Shown piece by piece: positions 44,616 to 55,884 of a stretch of DNA of 64,000 bases (position 1 is the stretch's first letter; each line of letters opens with the position of its first letter). Under the pieces are notes generated by a model. That model was not told the origin of the DNA. It ran no database searches and worked only from the letters and a program-made list of their open reading frames with translations. The DNA is from Microstegium vimineum (taxonomy: Eukaryota; Streptophyta; Magnoliopsida; Poales; Poaceae), in assembly GCA_022036555.1 (NCBI GenBank), contig CM039129.1:29066553-29130552 (forward strand), given 5' to 3'. The position numbers were made by a program, and so were the translations under genes.

Positions 44616-45254
44616 ATGGCCAGCAACAACAACACCGATAGGAGGATAGTCCCCTACAGATCCATTCCTGACTAGCTCCCCAAAGAAGATCCAGATTCCA
44701 AGGCGTTAGTCTTAGTTCACGATGAGCTCCCGCTAACCACCATCCCACCAAAGGAGCAGCACTATAGCAGATCTTTCTACGCGCAGCCTGTCCTTGTTGC
44801 ACCACCGCAACCACTCCTGCTCAAAGGGCCGAAAGAAGAGGCCATCATCAAGGTACCTGTCGGTACCAAGGTTCTTCTGCCACGACCCAAGGAGAGGGTC
44901 ATAGGAGTGAAGACCCATCGGAATGGAGAGCTCAACCACGTCAAGTACACCACCGAGGAGGAATGTTCCTACTTCGAGGGAATCCGGGCATCCAAAGTCA
45001 AATTCGTGCCATCGAAGGAAGCCCGGAAGCACTCCTTCAATGCCTTCGAGTCGCCTCCCAAATGCCGCAAGACTGTAGCAGATTTAGAAAAAGACTTCCA
45101 TGCTAGAGATGACACGATCATCAACCTTCAAAGCTCTCTAGACTTCTACACTAGGCAAGTCACGAACCTGAATAACACAGTAGGTAACCTTAGGCGCGAT
45201 GTAGATGAGCTTAAGAAGAAGATGAAGTTTTTAGAACGTCGCTACATGCCTTAA
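44616..45254 (+). pseudogene. ORF3 (env-position coiled-coil protein) of complex C
   Basis: From ATG 44,616 (MASNNNTDRRIVPYR) the frame has a single stop, TAG after about 19 codons, then stays open to TAA 45,252-45,254 (about 212 codons in all). The middle holds K-V-L-L-P-R-P-K-E-R-V-I-G-V-K-T and Y-F-E-G-I-R-A-S-K-V-K-F-V-P. The C-terminal 60 residues form a likely coiled coil (V-A-D-L-E-K-D-F; V-G-N-L-R-R-D-V-D-E-L-K-K-K). No signal peptide or membrane span, so despite its position it does not look like an envelope protein. D has the same gene and the same TAG. Translation from an internal ATG (44,907) or by readthrough is conceivable. Confidence 0.68.
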
Positions 45255-46628
45255 CAATTTAGGCAGTTCACGAGGCATAGTTTAGATCTCTTAGCTAGAA
45301 GAATAGTTTGTTTCATTTCCCTTTGTATGCATGCCTCATGATAAATAATAAATAAAGATCATTTCTATTATATTTGTATCTTGCTTGTCTCCAATGTGTT
45401 GTTATCTAAGAAAACAGGAAAAAAGTATGGGGGAGACCCCCGACGACGAGACAAACAGATTCAACCGCAACGAACACAAATTTCGGAAACAAACAAAGCA
45501 ACAACCACACACGCCGAAGCAGAGGCCAAGGGGCCACCCAAGCTAGGCGGCCGCCCCACTACCCAGGGCGCCCGCCCTGGGCAGGGCACCCCCTTCTCCG
45601 TCCTTCGACCACGGTCAGGTTTGCACCGTACACGTTACATTTTTCCATACACATCTCTAAATTTCAATTCGTGCACTGAGTTTCCATAAATAAATGCTCT
45701 AAACATGATAAAATGTTTCCTTAAAACATGTTCATGGAATAGACTCTCTCTATAAAGTTTCCTAAGAGTCCTGCTAATGCTAGGAATTAAGTTAGAGTGT
45801 CCATGTTGCTTAAGTCGTTGTGGAATATAAGATGGTAGAATATGAGAACTTAATTCTTGATATTCTCTGTCACTTGGAGAATTCCTTTAAAATAAATATC
45901 TACCATCCCATCTATGCTTTACACTTACCAATCAAAGTCAAAAGGCTACTTGTCTTGTATTGAGTTTGTTCGAATCGTGTGGATCCTTGTTAGAGTTTTA
46001 TCATACTCCGAAGGTCAAGGCTTCATTCATACATTACCAACACAAAAGATTCTCTCTTCAGAAGTAGTGTTGCATTAGAGGCATGGGCTATGCGAAAATA
46101 AATAAATTCGAGGAAATAAAAATGGGCAAAAAGTCTGACAACCTCGCAGTAGAATTAGGGGTACTTCATGCACCCACTCAAAAAATATATATATACAAAG
46201 ATAGCCCATGGTTCCTCTAATAGCAATGCACCAGTAAAAGATGACATTATAATAAAATTTGACCAACAAGTCTTGATCTAAGAGTATGGCATTATTCTCC
46301 TCGGATCCCGGTTTGACCAGGCAATACATGCAAGGTGAGTATGCCACACCTACCTACATTTTTCGAGATTCATAAGTAATCTAAGAGCACCAAAGGAAAG
46401 AAGTAAGCTAAACATGCAAAAACTCCAAGTGACAAGATTGATAGATGAATGGTCTCTGTTTCTAGCTACTTTATTCCTCAATTACTCATGGCTTTATGGT
46501 GACTCTACAGATAATTCCCGCAATACAGGTATAAAAAGGAACTTTTTACTATTGATATCTAAACCTTAAGCTTATGTTTTCACCATCCTTTTCTCGAGGA
46601 TGAGTAAAAACCTAAGTATGGGGGAGCT
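45255..46628 (+). other. 3' untranslated region of complex C with two PPT-like tracts
   Basis: About 1.4 kb without a supported gene. AGTATGGGGGAG occurs at about 45,424 and again at about 46,616, directly before the LTR, where it is the PPT. Inverted GC-rich words (GGCGGCCGCCCC, GGGCGCCCGCCC) lie at about 45,548-45,582, echoing the LTR promoter module. The open frames here are short and match nothing I recognise. Confidence 0.6.
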
Positions 46629-47820
46629 TGTTGACACCTCTTAAGTATCAATTCTAAGTGTCAACTAACCAGAAGAAAGGATATATTTGCAACATACGAC
46701 CTAGACATAGGGTTTTAACTAACAGAATTCCACGAGTTTTGGTGTTTATCTGTTTCTACAGGGAGACAACTGCAAAAGAGCAAAATAGGCCCACAAGTAA
46801 GGTTTACATAGACACATAACATCTCCATACGAAAAAGATCAATCTAGAAGACTCCAGAACCAACCCCCTGGAAGGAGGGGCCCACCTGTCAGCAGGGTAG
46901 GGCGGCCGCCCAAGGCTAAGAGCCAATCAGGCTCTACCTCGTGGATTAGGGTTTCCACCGCCTTTGAGATCACATCTACACCATCCATTAAGGTCGGTTT
47001 GATCCGACGGTCCACGTTCATTTGAGGGGGCTATATAAGGAGGACCCCTGCCCCCTGGCAAAGAGCAATCCATTATTCATTTACATATTTTCCAGAGAGG
47101 ATCCCTTATGGATCTCTTCTCTAGGGCTTAGCATACAAGTGAGATTAGATTGAGAGAGTTAGAGTGGAGGTGTGGATTGGAGGAAGCCCGACCTGTCGGT
47201 GTCTCTTCTCTGGTTTGTATCGACGGGATCAAGACTCCTAACCCGAGGCTTGTTCCTAGGATTTCTTCGGTAATTCGACTTCTAATTCTAGTAAGTTCCC
47301 TATTTATTAATTCTTTGGTTTCTGAGTTTACTTTATTCTCTTCACGTAGAGAGTAGGGTAATCATCTTTAGTGTAAACTTGGTGTTTGGGCTAGGATACT
47401 CATAGATATCCCCTGTCTAGCCGGATCTGTGGTAGTAGCTCAGAAAGTGACAATTCCGTAGATACCTTTGGAACCCACAATCCCGTTAGAAGGACTGGTA
47501 GGGTTTATAGGCCGCGTGATAAGCATTCTCTGAGGTGTCTCTTATCACGACGGTTCTCCCCAATAGAATAATAACACATATCTTATCTAGACTAGAACGA
47601 GACTACATTTGTGATCTTCTTTAATCGCCCATATCTAGATCGCCTTGTTAATAGCCAAAAGGTTAATAGCAAGATTGGTTAGTCAGACGCACCCCTTCTC
47701 CCTGTGGAAATATAAATTATGATACTCTGGATAATCTCCTGGGTGAAGTGCTCACCGGTATCTGTGCGCTTGTGGATTACTTCTAAGTGATTTCTCTGTT
47801 TGCGTTAACAAATATCAACA
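46629..47820 (+). repeat. middle LTR of complex C
   Basis: 1,192 bp, TGTTGACACC to ATATCAACA, TATA box at 47,032. Preceded by a PPT and followed by a PBS, so it acts as 3' LTR for the first unit and 5' LTR for the second. The first half of the GC-rich module is deleted at about 46,898. Confidence 0.88.
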
Positions 47821-47828
47821 AGCATTTC

Positions 47829-47846
47829 TGTCGCCGTTGCCGGGGA
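47829..47846 (+). other. primer binding site of the second unit of complex C
   Basis: TGTCGCCGTTGCCGGGGA, one base different from the PBS of D, eight bases after the LTR end. Confidence 0.78.
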
Positions 47847-47951
47847 GAAAGATGGTTTGCTGAGATAACCTTGAATCTTGCTATTATCTTGTATCTATAC
47901 TTTTATCTTTTCTTATCTTTTTCAATTTCTTTTCTTACCTATTCTATCCTT

Positions 47952-49050
47952 ATGGAAAATCTAAATTCCACACCTACCTATCAATTTTCTGCAGCCACGG
48001 AGACCGACCTTTTACCATGGGAGTCATCACAGCCTATCCAAACTCCCCAGTTTAGGTTGAGTCCACGGTTGATTGCAATGATTCAAAGCCTATCCTTTTC
48101 AGGAAAGGAAGACGAAAATCCTTACCTTCGTATTCGAGATTTTGAGCAAACATGTGATTGTCTTCGCATAGAAGGCATATCTGATAAAACTTTATGTTGG
48201 AAGCTTTTTCCATTTTCTTTAAAAGGAAGAACTAAACAATGGTATAATCAGAAGGTAAGCCAACAATAAGGAGATTGGGGAGTTTTGCGCTCCAACTTCT
48301 GTTTAGATTTTTATCCCATCACCCAAATCATCGACCTTAGAGTCAAGGTTCTGACCTTCAAACAAGAAGAGAACGAATCTTTGGCTTACTCCTGGAAGCG
48401 TTTTCTTGAGCTTTTAGAATCTGGACCACACCTTAGCATCGAAGGCCCTATTCTTCTTCAACATTTTTATAAAGGTCTTCATAGAAAGGATAGAGAGTTG
48501 CTAAACATCACATCTGGAGGTTCTTTCTTTCATGTACCATCCATAGAAGCAAAGTCAACTTTAGATAGAATCCTAGATGCTGAGTTGGATAATACCCTCC
48601 ATGAAGAAACTCACGAAGCAGAAGATAATACCTTGCCATATCCAACATCCACTTCAGCTATCCCAAGTTCTGAGCCTAAAAAGGAAGAAATTCCACCACT
48701 TGATTTTATGCTGGATATAGATCCTGATCTTTTCACTGATTTCGTAAACATTTTAAATTATGTTTCTATTTCAAAACCCCGAAATCATCACCTTAGCAAC
48801 CATATATACCAAATGCCAGACAGAAGCATTTTGGGAGAGCTTGTATCAATCATAAGTAGCGAATGGTTAGAAGAATCAGAGCTTTCCTCTGATGTGATCC
48901 GTTTGGATTCACCTTCTATTCCAATACGTTGTGCTTTCAATTCAGAACAATTTGATGCTCTCTATAATCAAGTTGGGGGGTAAATATCATGTCTAAATCA
49001 CTTGCACATGAATTATTGGGCAATGTGACTTTAACCCCAACAACAAAGTT
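47952..49050 (+). pseudogene. gag fragment of the second unit of complex C
   Basis: Starts at ATG 47,952 (MENLNSTPTYQF), with the shared in-frame TAA at 48,267-48,269. The frame closes at about 48,983 through a small change in the protease-like N-P-V-V-G region. Homology to C's gag stops near 49,050 and is followed by about ten bases of filler and the tail of an LTR. RT, RNase H, integrase and ORF3 are deleted. Confidence 0.82.
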
Positions 49051-49062
49051 CACTTGCACATC

Positions 49063-49219
49063 AATAGCATATATTGGTTAGTCAGACGCACCCTTTCTCC
49101 CTGTGGAAATATAAATTATGATACTCTGGATAATCTCTCGAGTGAAGTGCTCACCGGTATCCGTGTGCTTGCGGATTACTTCCAAGTGATTTCTCTGTTT
49201 GTGTTAACAAATATCAACA
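49063..49219 (+). repeat. truncated terminal LTR of complex C
   Basis: Matches only the last 157 bases or so of the Athila LTR (from AATAGCATA to ATATCAACA) and is followed directly by ATTAT, the target copy. It marks the right end of the whole complex. Confidence 0.82.
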
Positions 49220-50166
49220 ATTATTACTTCCCACAACATAACCTTTCTCAAAAGCATAACCATTTGCCGAAGCAATATGCTATGTGTAGGTGACCGGAAA
49301 TCACCTTCTATAAAAATTCTAAGCATACTAAGCATTTTTAGCCAAAAGTTTGCATCTTTAAACAGTATCATGGTAGAAGGTACAATTAATACAAGGATAA
49401 GGTTATGCATCAAGTAGGAATTTAATAAAGTAAGACAATGCAATAACATAAATCATAAGTGTATTTAAATAAAAGATTTTAAATACAAGGAAGGGTTTGA
49501 ATGCACCGGGGCTTGCCTTGGTTGGAGGGATACACAGATTCAGGCTCAGAGTCAACAAGAGAGAAAATCCCTTCACTAGAGGGATTATCCAACCCAACCA
49601 ACGATATATCTACATGATAAATGATATGTTTAGATGATGCTTGAAATAATAGACATGATGCTTTGCAACACACAAACATACTAAAGGGATGAACAAAACA
49701 GATTAGACACCTTGAGTACAACTTTCCTTCATGAAAGAAAAGTTAAACTAAAGCATAAAGTAATTAATTAAATCATGATTAAAAAAATTATCAAGTTTGA
49801 TAATTATGTCCAAAAGCACTGAGAAAACAACACATTAAAATACATGTACATACTGTGGTTGTCACTGTACAAATGACCATTTGCATCAATCAATACAAAA
49901 TCACTCAAAACCTAAAATCATTAGGGTTTCTAATCATTTTATAATTAATTAAACAAATAGCCATGTATAACAGTTCATCCAAAAATTCCCAAACTTTTTG
50001 TACAGCAAGGTATAAGTGTAGAAACGTTACACAAAAGTTCTCAAAATTTTTGGAGGAACACACAGAGCATGAAAAATCATGGAAAAGTCATTTCTTAATT
50101 ATTTTGAGCATTTTTACAGGATTAAAAATGTACAGACCATGGACATGTTATATTTTTCTTAAATAC
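49220..50166 (-). repeat. F 3' LTR, second piece
   Basis: Continues from 10,756 after the duplicated ATTAT; compare the intact arrangement at about 62,133-62,155 (GATTATTAC). AT-rich, with no supported gene. Interrupted at 50,166 by a solo copia LTR after AATAC. Confidence 0.75.
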
Positions 50167-52234
50167 TGCGAACACATGGTAGATAAGTACCCATGAATGT
50201 TTAGTTTTGATGATGAGTGATTGATCAACATTTGAGTGTTTCAGTTTGAGTGGCTTACCCTAACCTCTTTGCGAAAGCAAATGTGTGCCTGTCTATCGGC
50301 TTGTGGTGTGCAGGTGCTATGCCTAGTGACAGTGGTCAATGGCGTGGAGAAGGTCGAGTAGAGGCTTGCCGTGCCGATGGACTGAGAGCGGTGAAGGGTG
50401 AAAGCGGGGCTCGGACTGAGGGACCATGGGCGCCGGCGGACTAGCTGTGGTGGCTAGTGCCTGGCACTGGCGAGTGCGAGAAGACATGGAGGTAGACCGA
50501 GTCGATCGAGTCAAGACGGCGGACGAGCGGGTCGAGCGGAGGCTCACGGGACTCGGAGTCCGACCGGGTGAGGACAAGGTGGCTCGAGTCGAGCGGTTTG
50601 GTGGTTTGGGCCGCAAAACCACCGGAGGACGGTTTCCGAGTTTGGGCCTCAAAACTCGGGGTTCGGTAGTTGAGCCGAAAGCTACCGGTGGCGGGTTTCG
50701 CGGGTTTGGGCCTCAAAACAAGGACGGAGCTTCCGAGGAAGCGGGGATGGCACGTGGCGGAATCCTGGAGGTTGCGTCGAGGCGATGGCAACTCCTGGCA
50801 GGAAGCGGGGCCGTCCATTCAAACGAGTGGCTGAGAGTTATCGACTTGGATTACAATGTCTTAGGGCTAGGTAATCCGGTCATGTGTCTAGGGGGGTCTT
50901 TGGGAAATAGCCAAAGCCCTGATAAATAGAGGATGAAGGGGTATCCTCATCTATCTCTTGAACCCTAATCATTTGCCCCAACTCTCTCTCTAGTTCATGA
51001 GATCCCTAGTTGATTTCACCAATCTCTGTAAGAACTTGAGTTTGTTGCGAGGAATCGGAGGCCGTAACCTCCGTAAGCCATGGTGGCTTCGACTTCTTGA
51101 TCGTGTCTCCGTTTTGCTTGTGTTCTTCGCGTTTTGCTTTTGCTCCCTCTTTTTCCCGAGATGATTTCTCTTTGTAGGGAGTAGCTCTTGCAAATCCGTT
51201 TGAACCAAGTTGTTCGTCTTTGTGAGGAGCATCTTTTCACCAAAGGAATTCCCCTCAAACCTCACGAGTGCGTAGATCGGGTGATTTCTTTGCGGTGTTC
51301 TTCGTTCTTGCCCCTTTTCCCCCAAATCCTCGTTTCTCTTTAATTCTCACCAAATTGAGCGATGATTTCTTCGGGATAGCTCCCCAACTGTACAAGGATC
51401 TTTCCTACAAAGTTTGGTTGCAGTTGGAGTTTATTTGGTTGAGTTTTGGGAAGATTTGGCGGAGTGAAATCGATTTTCGCGGGTTTACTGCGCTCTGTTC
51501 GTGAGCGTCGGACCACTTTGCACAGGCTCCGGACCATAGCCCATTGGTCCGGTGGTCTGCCCAAATTCCAGCAGAACAGCCCCTAGCACCGGGCCATACC
51601 ACCGGACCACTCTGCATAGTCCTGTGGTACCATCGGACCACTTGTCCGGAGCTCGGGTGCTCACTGTGTGGCTGATTTTTTCCGTCGGACTACCCTCCGG
51701 ACCACCCACCGGACCATAGCACCGGACCATAGTGAGTGGTCCTATGGTCTGGCCAAAAATCTGCAGGGAAGCACCTAGCTCCTGACCATACCACCGGACC
51801 ACTCTGCATAGTCCTGTGGTCACTGACTGAAGTAGTCCTGTGCTCGTTTCTCTCTCGTCCGAACTCCGAATCAAGTTCCGTTTGTTGCGTTGGATTTATA
51901 TTCATGTAAGGAACATGATTAGGTACTTTTGAGACTAGTTCTCATAAGTATTTTTGGGTGTTCTCTTGCCTCTTCTCTCTAGGGGTTGAGAGTACCGCTC
52001 TCAGTGTATCGGTTTCGAGTTCGTGGCTTCGATCGTTCTCCATCTTCTTCGACCGCTCCGCTGCACCTTTAGGGGTCTTCCTAAGGTGTCCACCTACTTG
52101 TTAGGTCATGTGCGAATCGGTTCTTCCAAGGTCAAGTTTTGGGTGTGATTTTGGGACAAGGGCCAAGTCTTTGAGTTGAATTTTATTTGGCTCCCATTCA
52201 CCCCCCCCCTCTGGTCGCCGTTCTCGGTCCTTCA
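50167..52234 (+). mobile_element. solo LTR of a copia (SIRE/Opie-like) element
   Basis: 2,068 bp from TGCGAACACATGG to CGGTCCTTCA, flanked by AATAC on both sides (50,162-50,166 and 52,235-52,239). Homologous throughout to the 3' LTR at 23,259-25,205. With no internal sequence it is a solo LTR left by recombination between two LTRs. TATA-like ATAAATA at 50,922. A dense field of CCGGACCA/TGGTCCGG words lies at about 51,505-51,830. Confidence 0.92.
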
Positions 52235-54164
52235 AATACTACACATCACAGAGAGCATACACAAATGTTTACAGAATTTATACATGCACAGAAATAAATA
52301 TACAAAAATAACAAAAAGCATTATTGTGCAAAACAGGAAATTAGAAAAACTCTTTGTTTTTCTCACTGACGCCTGGGTCCTACACGTCAGTGAGCCAGAG
52401 CAGAGCAGCGGCGCCGACGACCAAAAAACACGGCAGCGCATCGCCGTCGGTGAACCAAATGGAAAACTGATTCCTGCGCTGGATTCTACGTCTCATTCCG
52501 AACCCAACGAGGTAAAACACAACCCACTATATCCCTCGAAAACACCTCACCGGCGGCAATGGCGGCGACTTGAGCTCGGCAGCTCATGCGTCGACGAGCA
52601 TAGACCCAACCAAACTCAACCAAGCATCGCAACCGACTCAGGAAGATAACGTGAAGAAAATGCACCAAGAAAACGAGATGAAAACCTACCATGATGACCT
52701 CGCCAACGGCAATGATGGCACTCCGCACGCGGCCGCACATATGCCGGCGAGTACAAGCCATAATCGGCTCTACCAACCACCCAGCATGCTTAGCGGCCCC
52801 CAAAGAACGCGGACCGCAAGGTAAACGAAGCAAAACCCTAATGAAACGACCTCGCCGACGGCCATGGCGGACAGCGGAGATCTGCGCGACGTGCGCCAGC
52901 GAAACTGCGCACGCGCTCGAACAACCAAACCTCGACAAAACTCAGGAAGGCTAGGCAAAGCTAGCGCAAGACTCAAACTCGAAAAAGATCAACTACCGAG
53001 ATCTCATGGCGGTGAGTACCGACGCGGCGACGCTGACACGCCGGAGCGAACGCGAACCACGGCTAGGGTTCGGAATTAGCTACAACGAGCTGCTCTACGA
53101 GCACCAGGAGCTTACCCCAAACACGAAGCGCTCGCTAACTCGGCCAGAGATGAAGAAGATGAAGCTGGCGACAGAGACCGTGCCAGCGGAAACGATGAAC
53201 CGAGTGGCAACGTCGATGTTCCCGGAGCAGAGCGGCGGCACTCTCGCCGGAGTCGAGGAAGACGGAGTCGCGCCGGGCGATTCACGTGCTCGCAGCTTCA
53301 ACCGACTAGTGTGGGAGATGTACTAGACCAAAGCGAAAGCCATGGAGGTGGATTAGATGATTGATAGCGAGTGGAGAGCTTGAGCGAGCTCGACGACGAT
53401 GGCGGTGTGCTCTATGGCGTGAGTAGAGCGATGACGTGGGCGTGGAAAGAGAGGCAATGGCGAACGACATCCCGTTTTGAAGACGGTAACGGTGCCGTGG
53501 CGTTGCCACACACGCGATGGGGCGCTCATCGAGGGCAAACGGCGCGCGGAGGCGTCGGCAGGTGGCCGGCCAGGTGTCGGCGCCATGAACTTCCCGCCGA
53601 CATGCAAGTGTTTGATGAAATGACTGAACTGACCCTGAGACCATTTGGCAAATTGCAAAAGCTTCCAAGGGTTTTCATGAAAAACTTTGAATACCAAAGT
53701 TACTCAAAATTTCATGATCTACAACTTTGTCAATATGCACCTTTTCAAATTCGGCCTAGAAATGAAAATGCATTTTTGAAATTTTAAACTCCTTTTTAAA
53801 GAGATTTACCCCCTTTTGAGTTACTATAAAAACTTGAATAACACTTGAAAAACTTAAAACACAACAAATGCAATAGGAATAAAGCTCTACAACATTGCTT
53901 AAACAACCATAGGCAAATTCTTTTTAGATTTTGAAAAGCATGTTTAGGGTTTAATCCACGCCCCCTGGAAATTAGGGTTTGGATTTAAATTTGAAAATTT
54001 GAATTTGAAACATGACCAACATTCACACAAATGAATCAAACTCAACCAAGTAAACTCATTTTAGTTCAATGCATAGCAAGGTTCTCAATCAAGTGCATGA
54101 TGCTTAATGCATATGATGACATTATCAAATTTTAATTAAGTGTTTAAACACCAGGGGTGTTACA
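52235..54164 (-). repeat. F 3' LTR, third piece (U3 end)
   Basis: Ends on the plus strand with GGGGTGTTACA, i.e. minus-strand LTR start TGTAACACCCC, next to a purine tract. Its GC-rich part (52,400-53,600) contains three or four diverged modules of about 150 bases around a C-x-CGGCAATGGCGG-like core (about 52,548, 52,702, 52,852 and 52,997). Open frames here differ by strand and module and I do not support any as genes. Confidence 0.78.
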
Positions 54165-54177
54165 ACCCTTCCCTCTT
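54165..54177 (-). other. polypurine tract of element F
   Basis: On the minus strand AAGAGGGAAGGGT directly precedes the LTR start TGTAACACC. It fixes the polarity of F and the boundary of its 3' LTR. Confidence 0.75.
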
Positions 54178-54295
54178 AAAGAAATCTCGTCCCGAGATTT
54201 AGGAGTGTAAAAAACGTAATGGAAAAGGAAACGTATAAGAACTTTTATTTTCCACATCCTTTATATTACAACTATGACCAGGTCTTATAAACAGC

Positions 54296-54727
54296 TCAAA
54301 CTATAGAAGCGTAAAACTCAGGGAAATTCTCTAAAAGATAATCTTCAGATTCCCAAGTAGCTTCTTCTTCTGAGTGTTGGTTCCATTGAACTTTGTAGAA
54401 CTTGATGGTCTTACGACGAGTAATTCAATCTTTTTGATCAAGAACCTTTACAGGGTACTCAGAGTATGTCACATCATGTTCCAACTGCACGCCTTCAACT
54501 TCAACGATCGTATCCTTAACTTGAAGACACTTCTTCAACTGGGATACAAGAAACACATCATGCACTGCCGAAAGGTTTTCAGGAAACTTAAGGTGATAAG
54601 CCACCCTGCCAATGCGTTCCAAAACTTGGAATGGACCGACATAACGAGGTGCTAACTTGGTTTTTACTCCAAACCTAGACACTCCCTTCATAGGTGTGAC
54701 TTTTAACTACACATGATCTCTTGGCTG
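54296..54727 (-). pseudogene. integrase C-terminus with chromodomain of element F
   Basis: Minus-strand frame: F-G-V-K-T-K-L-A-P-R-Y-V-G-P-F-Q-V-L-E-R-I-G, then L-S-A-V-H-D-V-F-L-V-S-Q-L-K-K-C, the usual C-terminal integrase region of chromoviruses. After TGA 54,425-54,427 the frame continues I-K-F-Y-K-V-Q-W-N-Q-H-S-E-E-E-A-T-W-E, the core of a group II type chromodomain, ending at TGA 54,296. Such chromodomains are thought to direct integration to heterochromatin through methylated H3K9. The single TGA would remove the chromodomain. Confidence 0.85.
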
Positions 54728-55884
54728 TTATTGAAGTGGCCTTCTTCGTTTATCAGTATAGTTCTTCTGCCTTGACTGAGCTATCTCGAGATTGATGTGA
54801 ATTTGTTTGACTTTATCTTCATCTTCCTTAACTAAGTCGACACCGAAGAACTCACGCTCCCCAGGTTCCGACCAATTAAGAGGAGTCCTACAACCTCGAC
54901 CACACAAAGCTTCAAATGGCGACATCTTTATGCTCTGCTGGTAACTATTGTTGTAAGAGAACTCTGGCAAAGGTAAGCATTCATCCCATTTTTTAGCAAA
55001 GTTAAGAACACAACACCGCAAAAGATCTTCAAGAATCTGATTCACCCGCTCCGTCTGACCATCAGTTTGGGGATGATAGGTCGTGCTATACAATAGCTTA
55101 GTACCCAGAGACTCATGGAGATGCCTCCAGAAAGCTGAGACAAACTGAGTCCCACGATCAGATACGATGGTCTTGGGAATACCATGAAGGCTTACTATTC
55201 TTGATAAGTAAATGCCAGCATACGCAGCAACAATGTTGGTGGTTTTGACTGGTAAAAAGTGAGCAGACGTGGTTAAACGGTGAACAATTACCCAGATAGA
55301 ATCTTGGCCCTTAGCGGTCTTTGGTAGACCAACAACAAAGCCCTTAGAATCTGGCAAGTATCACACTTAGCAACATAACCAGTGATCTGAATCTTCATCT
55401 TTGTCCGCCAAAACTTCCGCTTCAAATCCTGGTACATTTTGTTGCTTCTAGGATGGATAGACAATCGAGAAGTATGAGCTTCATCAAGAATAGCTTGTCG
55501 CAACTCTGGAACTTTGGGCACCACAAGACGATCTTTGAACCAGAGCACATCGGCTTCATCTAACTTAAAACAAGTAGGTACCCCAGATTTAACCTTTGCT
55601 TTAAGATGAGCGATGCCAGCATTGGTTTTCTGCGCTTCGATAATTTGATCATGAATGCTGGGTTCCACTAAGATATTAGCTAGACTGTCATGCTGAACCA
55701 TAGATATATCTAGCCTTTCTAACTTGTAGCAGAGCGTGGAATTTATCGTCTTTAGGCTCAGACAGTTGCAATTACCTTTATGACTTAAAGCATCAGCTAC
55801 AACATTTGCCTTGCCTGGATGGTAATGCACTTCAAGATCATAATCTTTAATGAGCTCTAACCATCTTATTTGCCTCATATTCAA
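54728..55884 (-). pseudogene. RNase H end and integrase core of element F
   Basis: Upper part (55,884-55,288): D-Y-D-L-E-V-H-Y-H-P-G-K-A-N-V-V-A-D-A-L-S (end of RNase H), then the zinc region (H-T-S-R-L-S-I-H-P; C-D-T-C-Q-I). After a frame change come V-G-L-P-K-T, I-V-S-D-R-G-T-Q-F and G-Q-T-E-R-V-N-Q (second and third catalytic residues). The first catalytic Asp appears lost: G-F-V-V-G-L-P stands where M-D-F-x-x-G-L-P is usual, and the local sequence looks rearranged. The integrase is inactive. Confidence 0.82.

Larger units (their letters stand above)
10757..49219 (+). mobile_element. complex C: Athila element in LTR-internal-LTR-internal-LTR form
   Basis: ATTAT is duplicated at 10,752-10,756 and 49,220-49,224, so this whole block behaves as one insertion in F's 3' LTR. 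Order: LTR (10,757), PBS, gag, pol (split by element A), Pack-MULE, ORF3, PPT, LTR (46,629), PBS, partial gag (47,952-49,050), truncated LTR (about 49,063-49,219). One duplication flanking three LTRs suggests unequal recombination between related copies after insertion, followed by deletion of most of the second internal region and of the start of the last LTR. Confidence 0.8.

Noticed and set aside
44616..45254. Envelope glycoprotein
   Set aside because: The position after pol is right, but there is no signal peptide or membrane span; the C-terminus is a soluble coiled coil.
52176..53787. Several open frames on both strands in the Tekay LTR
   Set aside because: They lie in LTR DNA, overlap one another on opposite strands and resemble no protein. 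GC-rich modules explain them.
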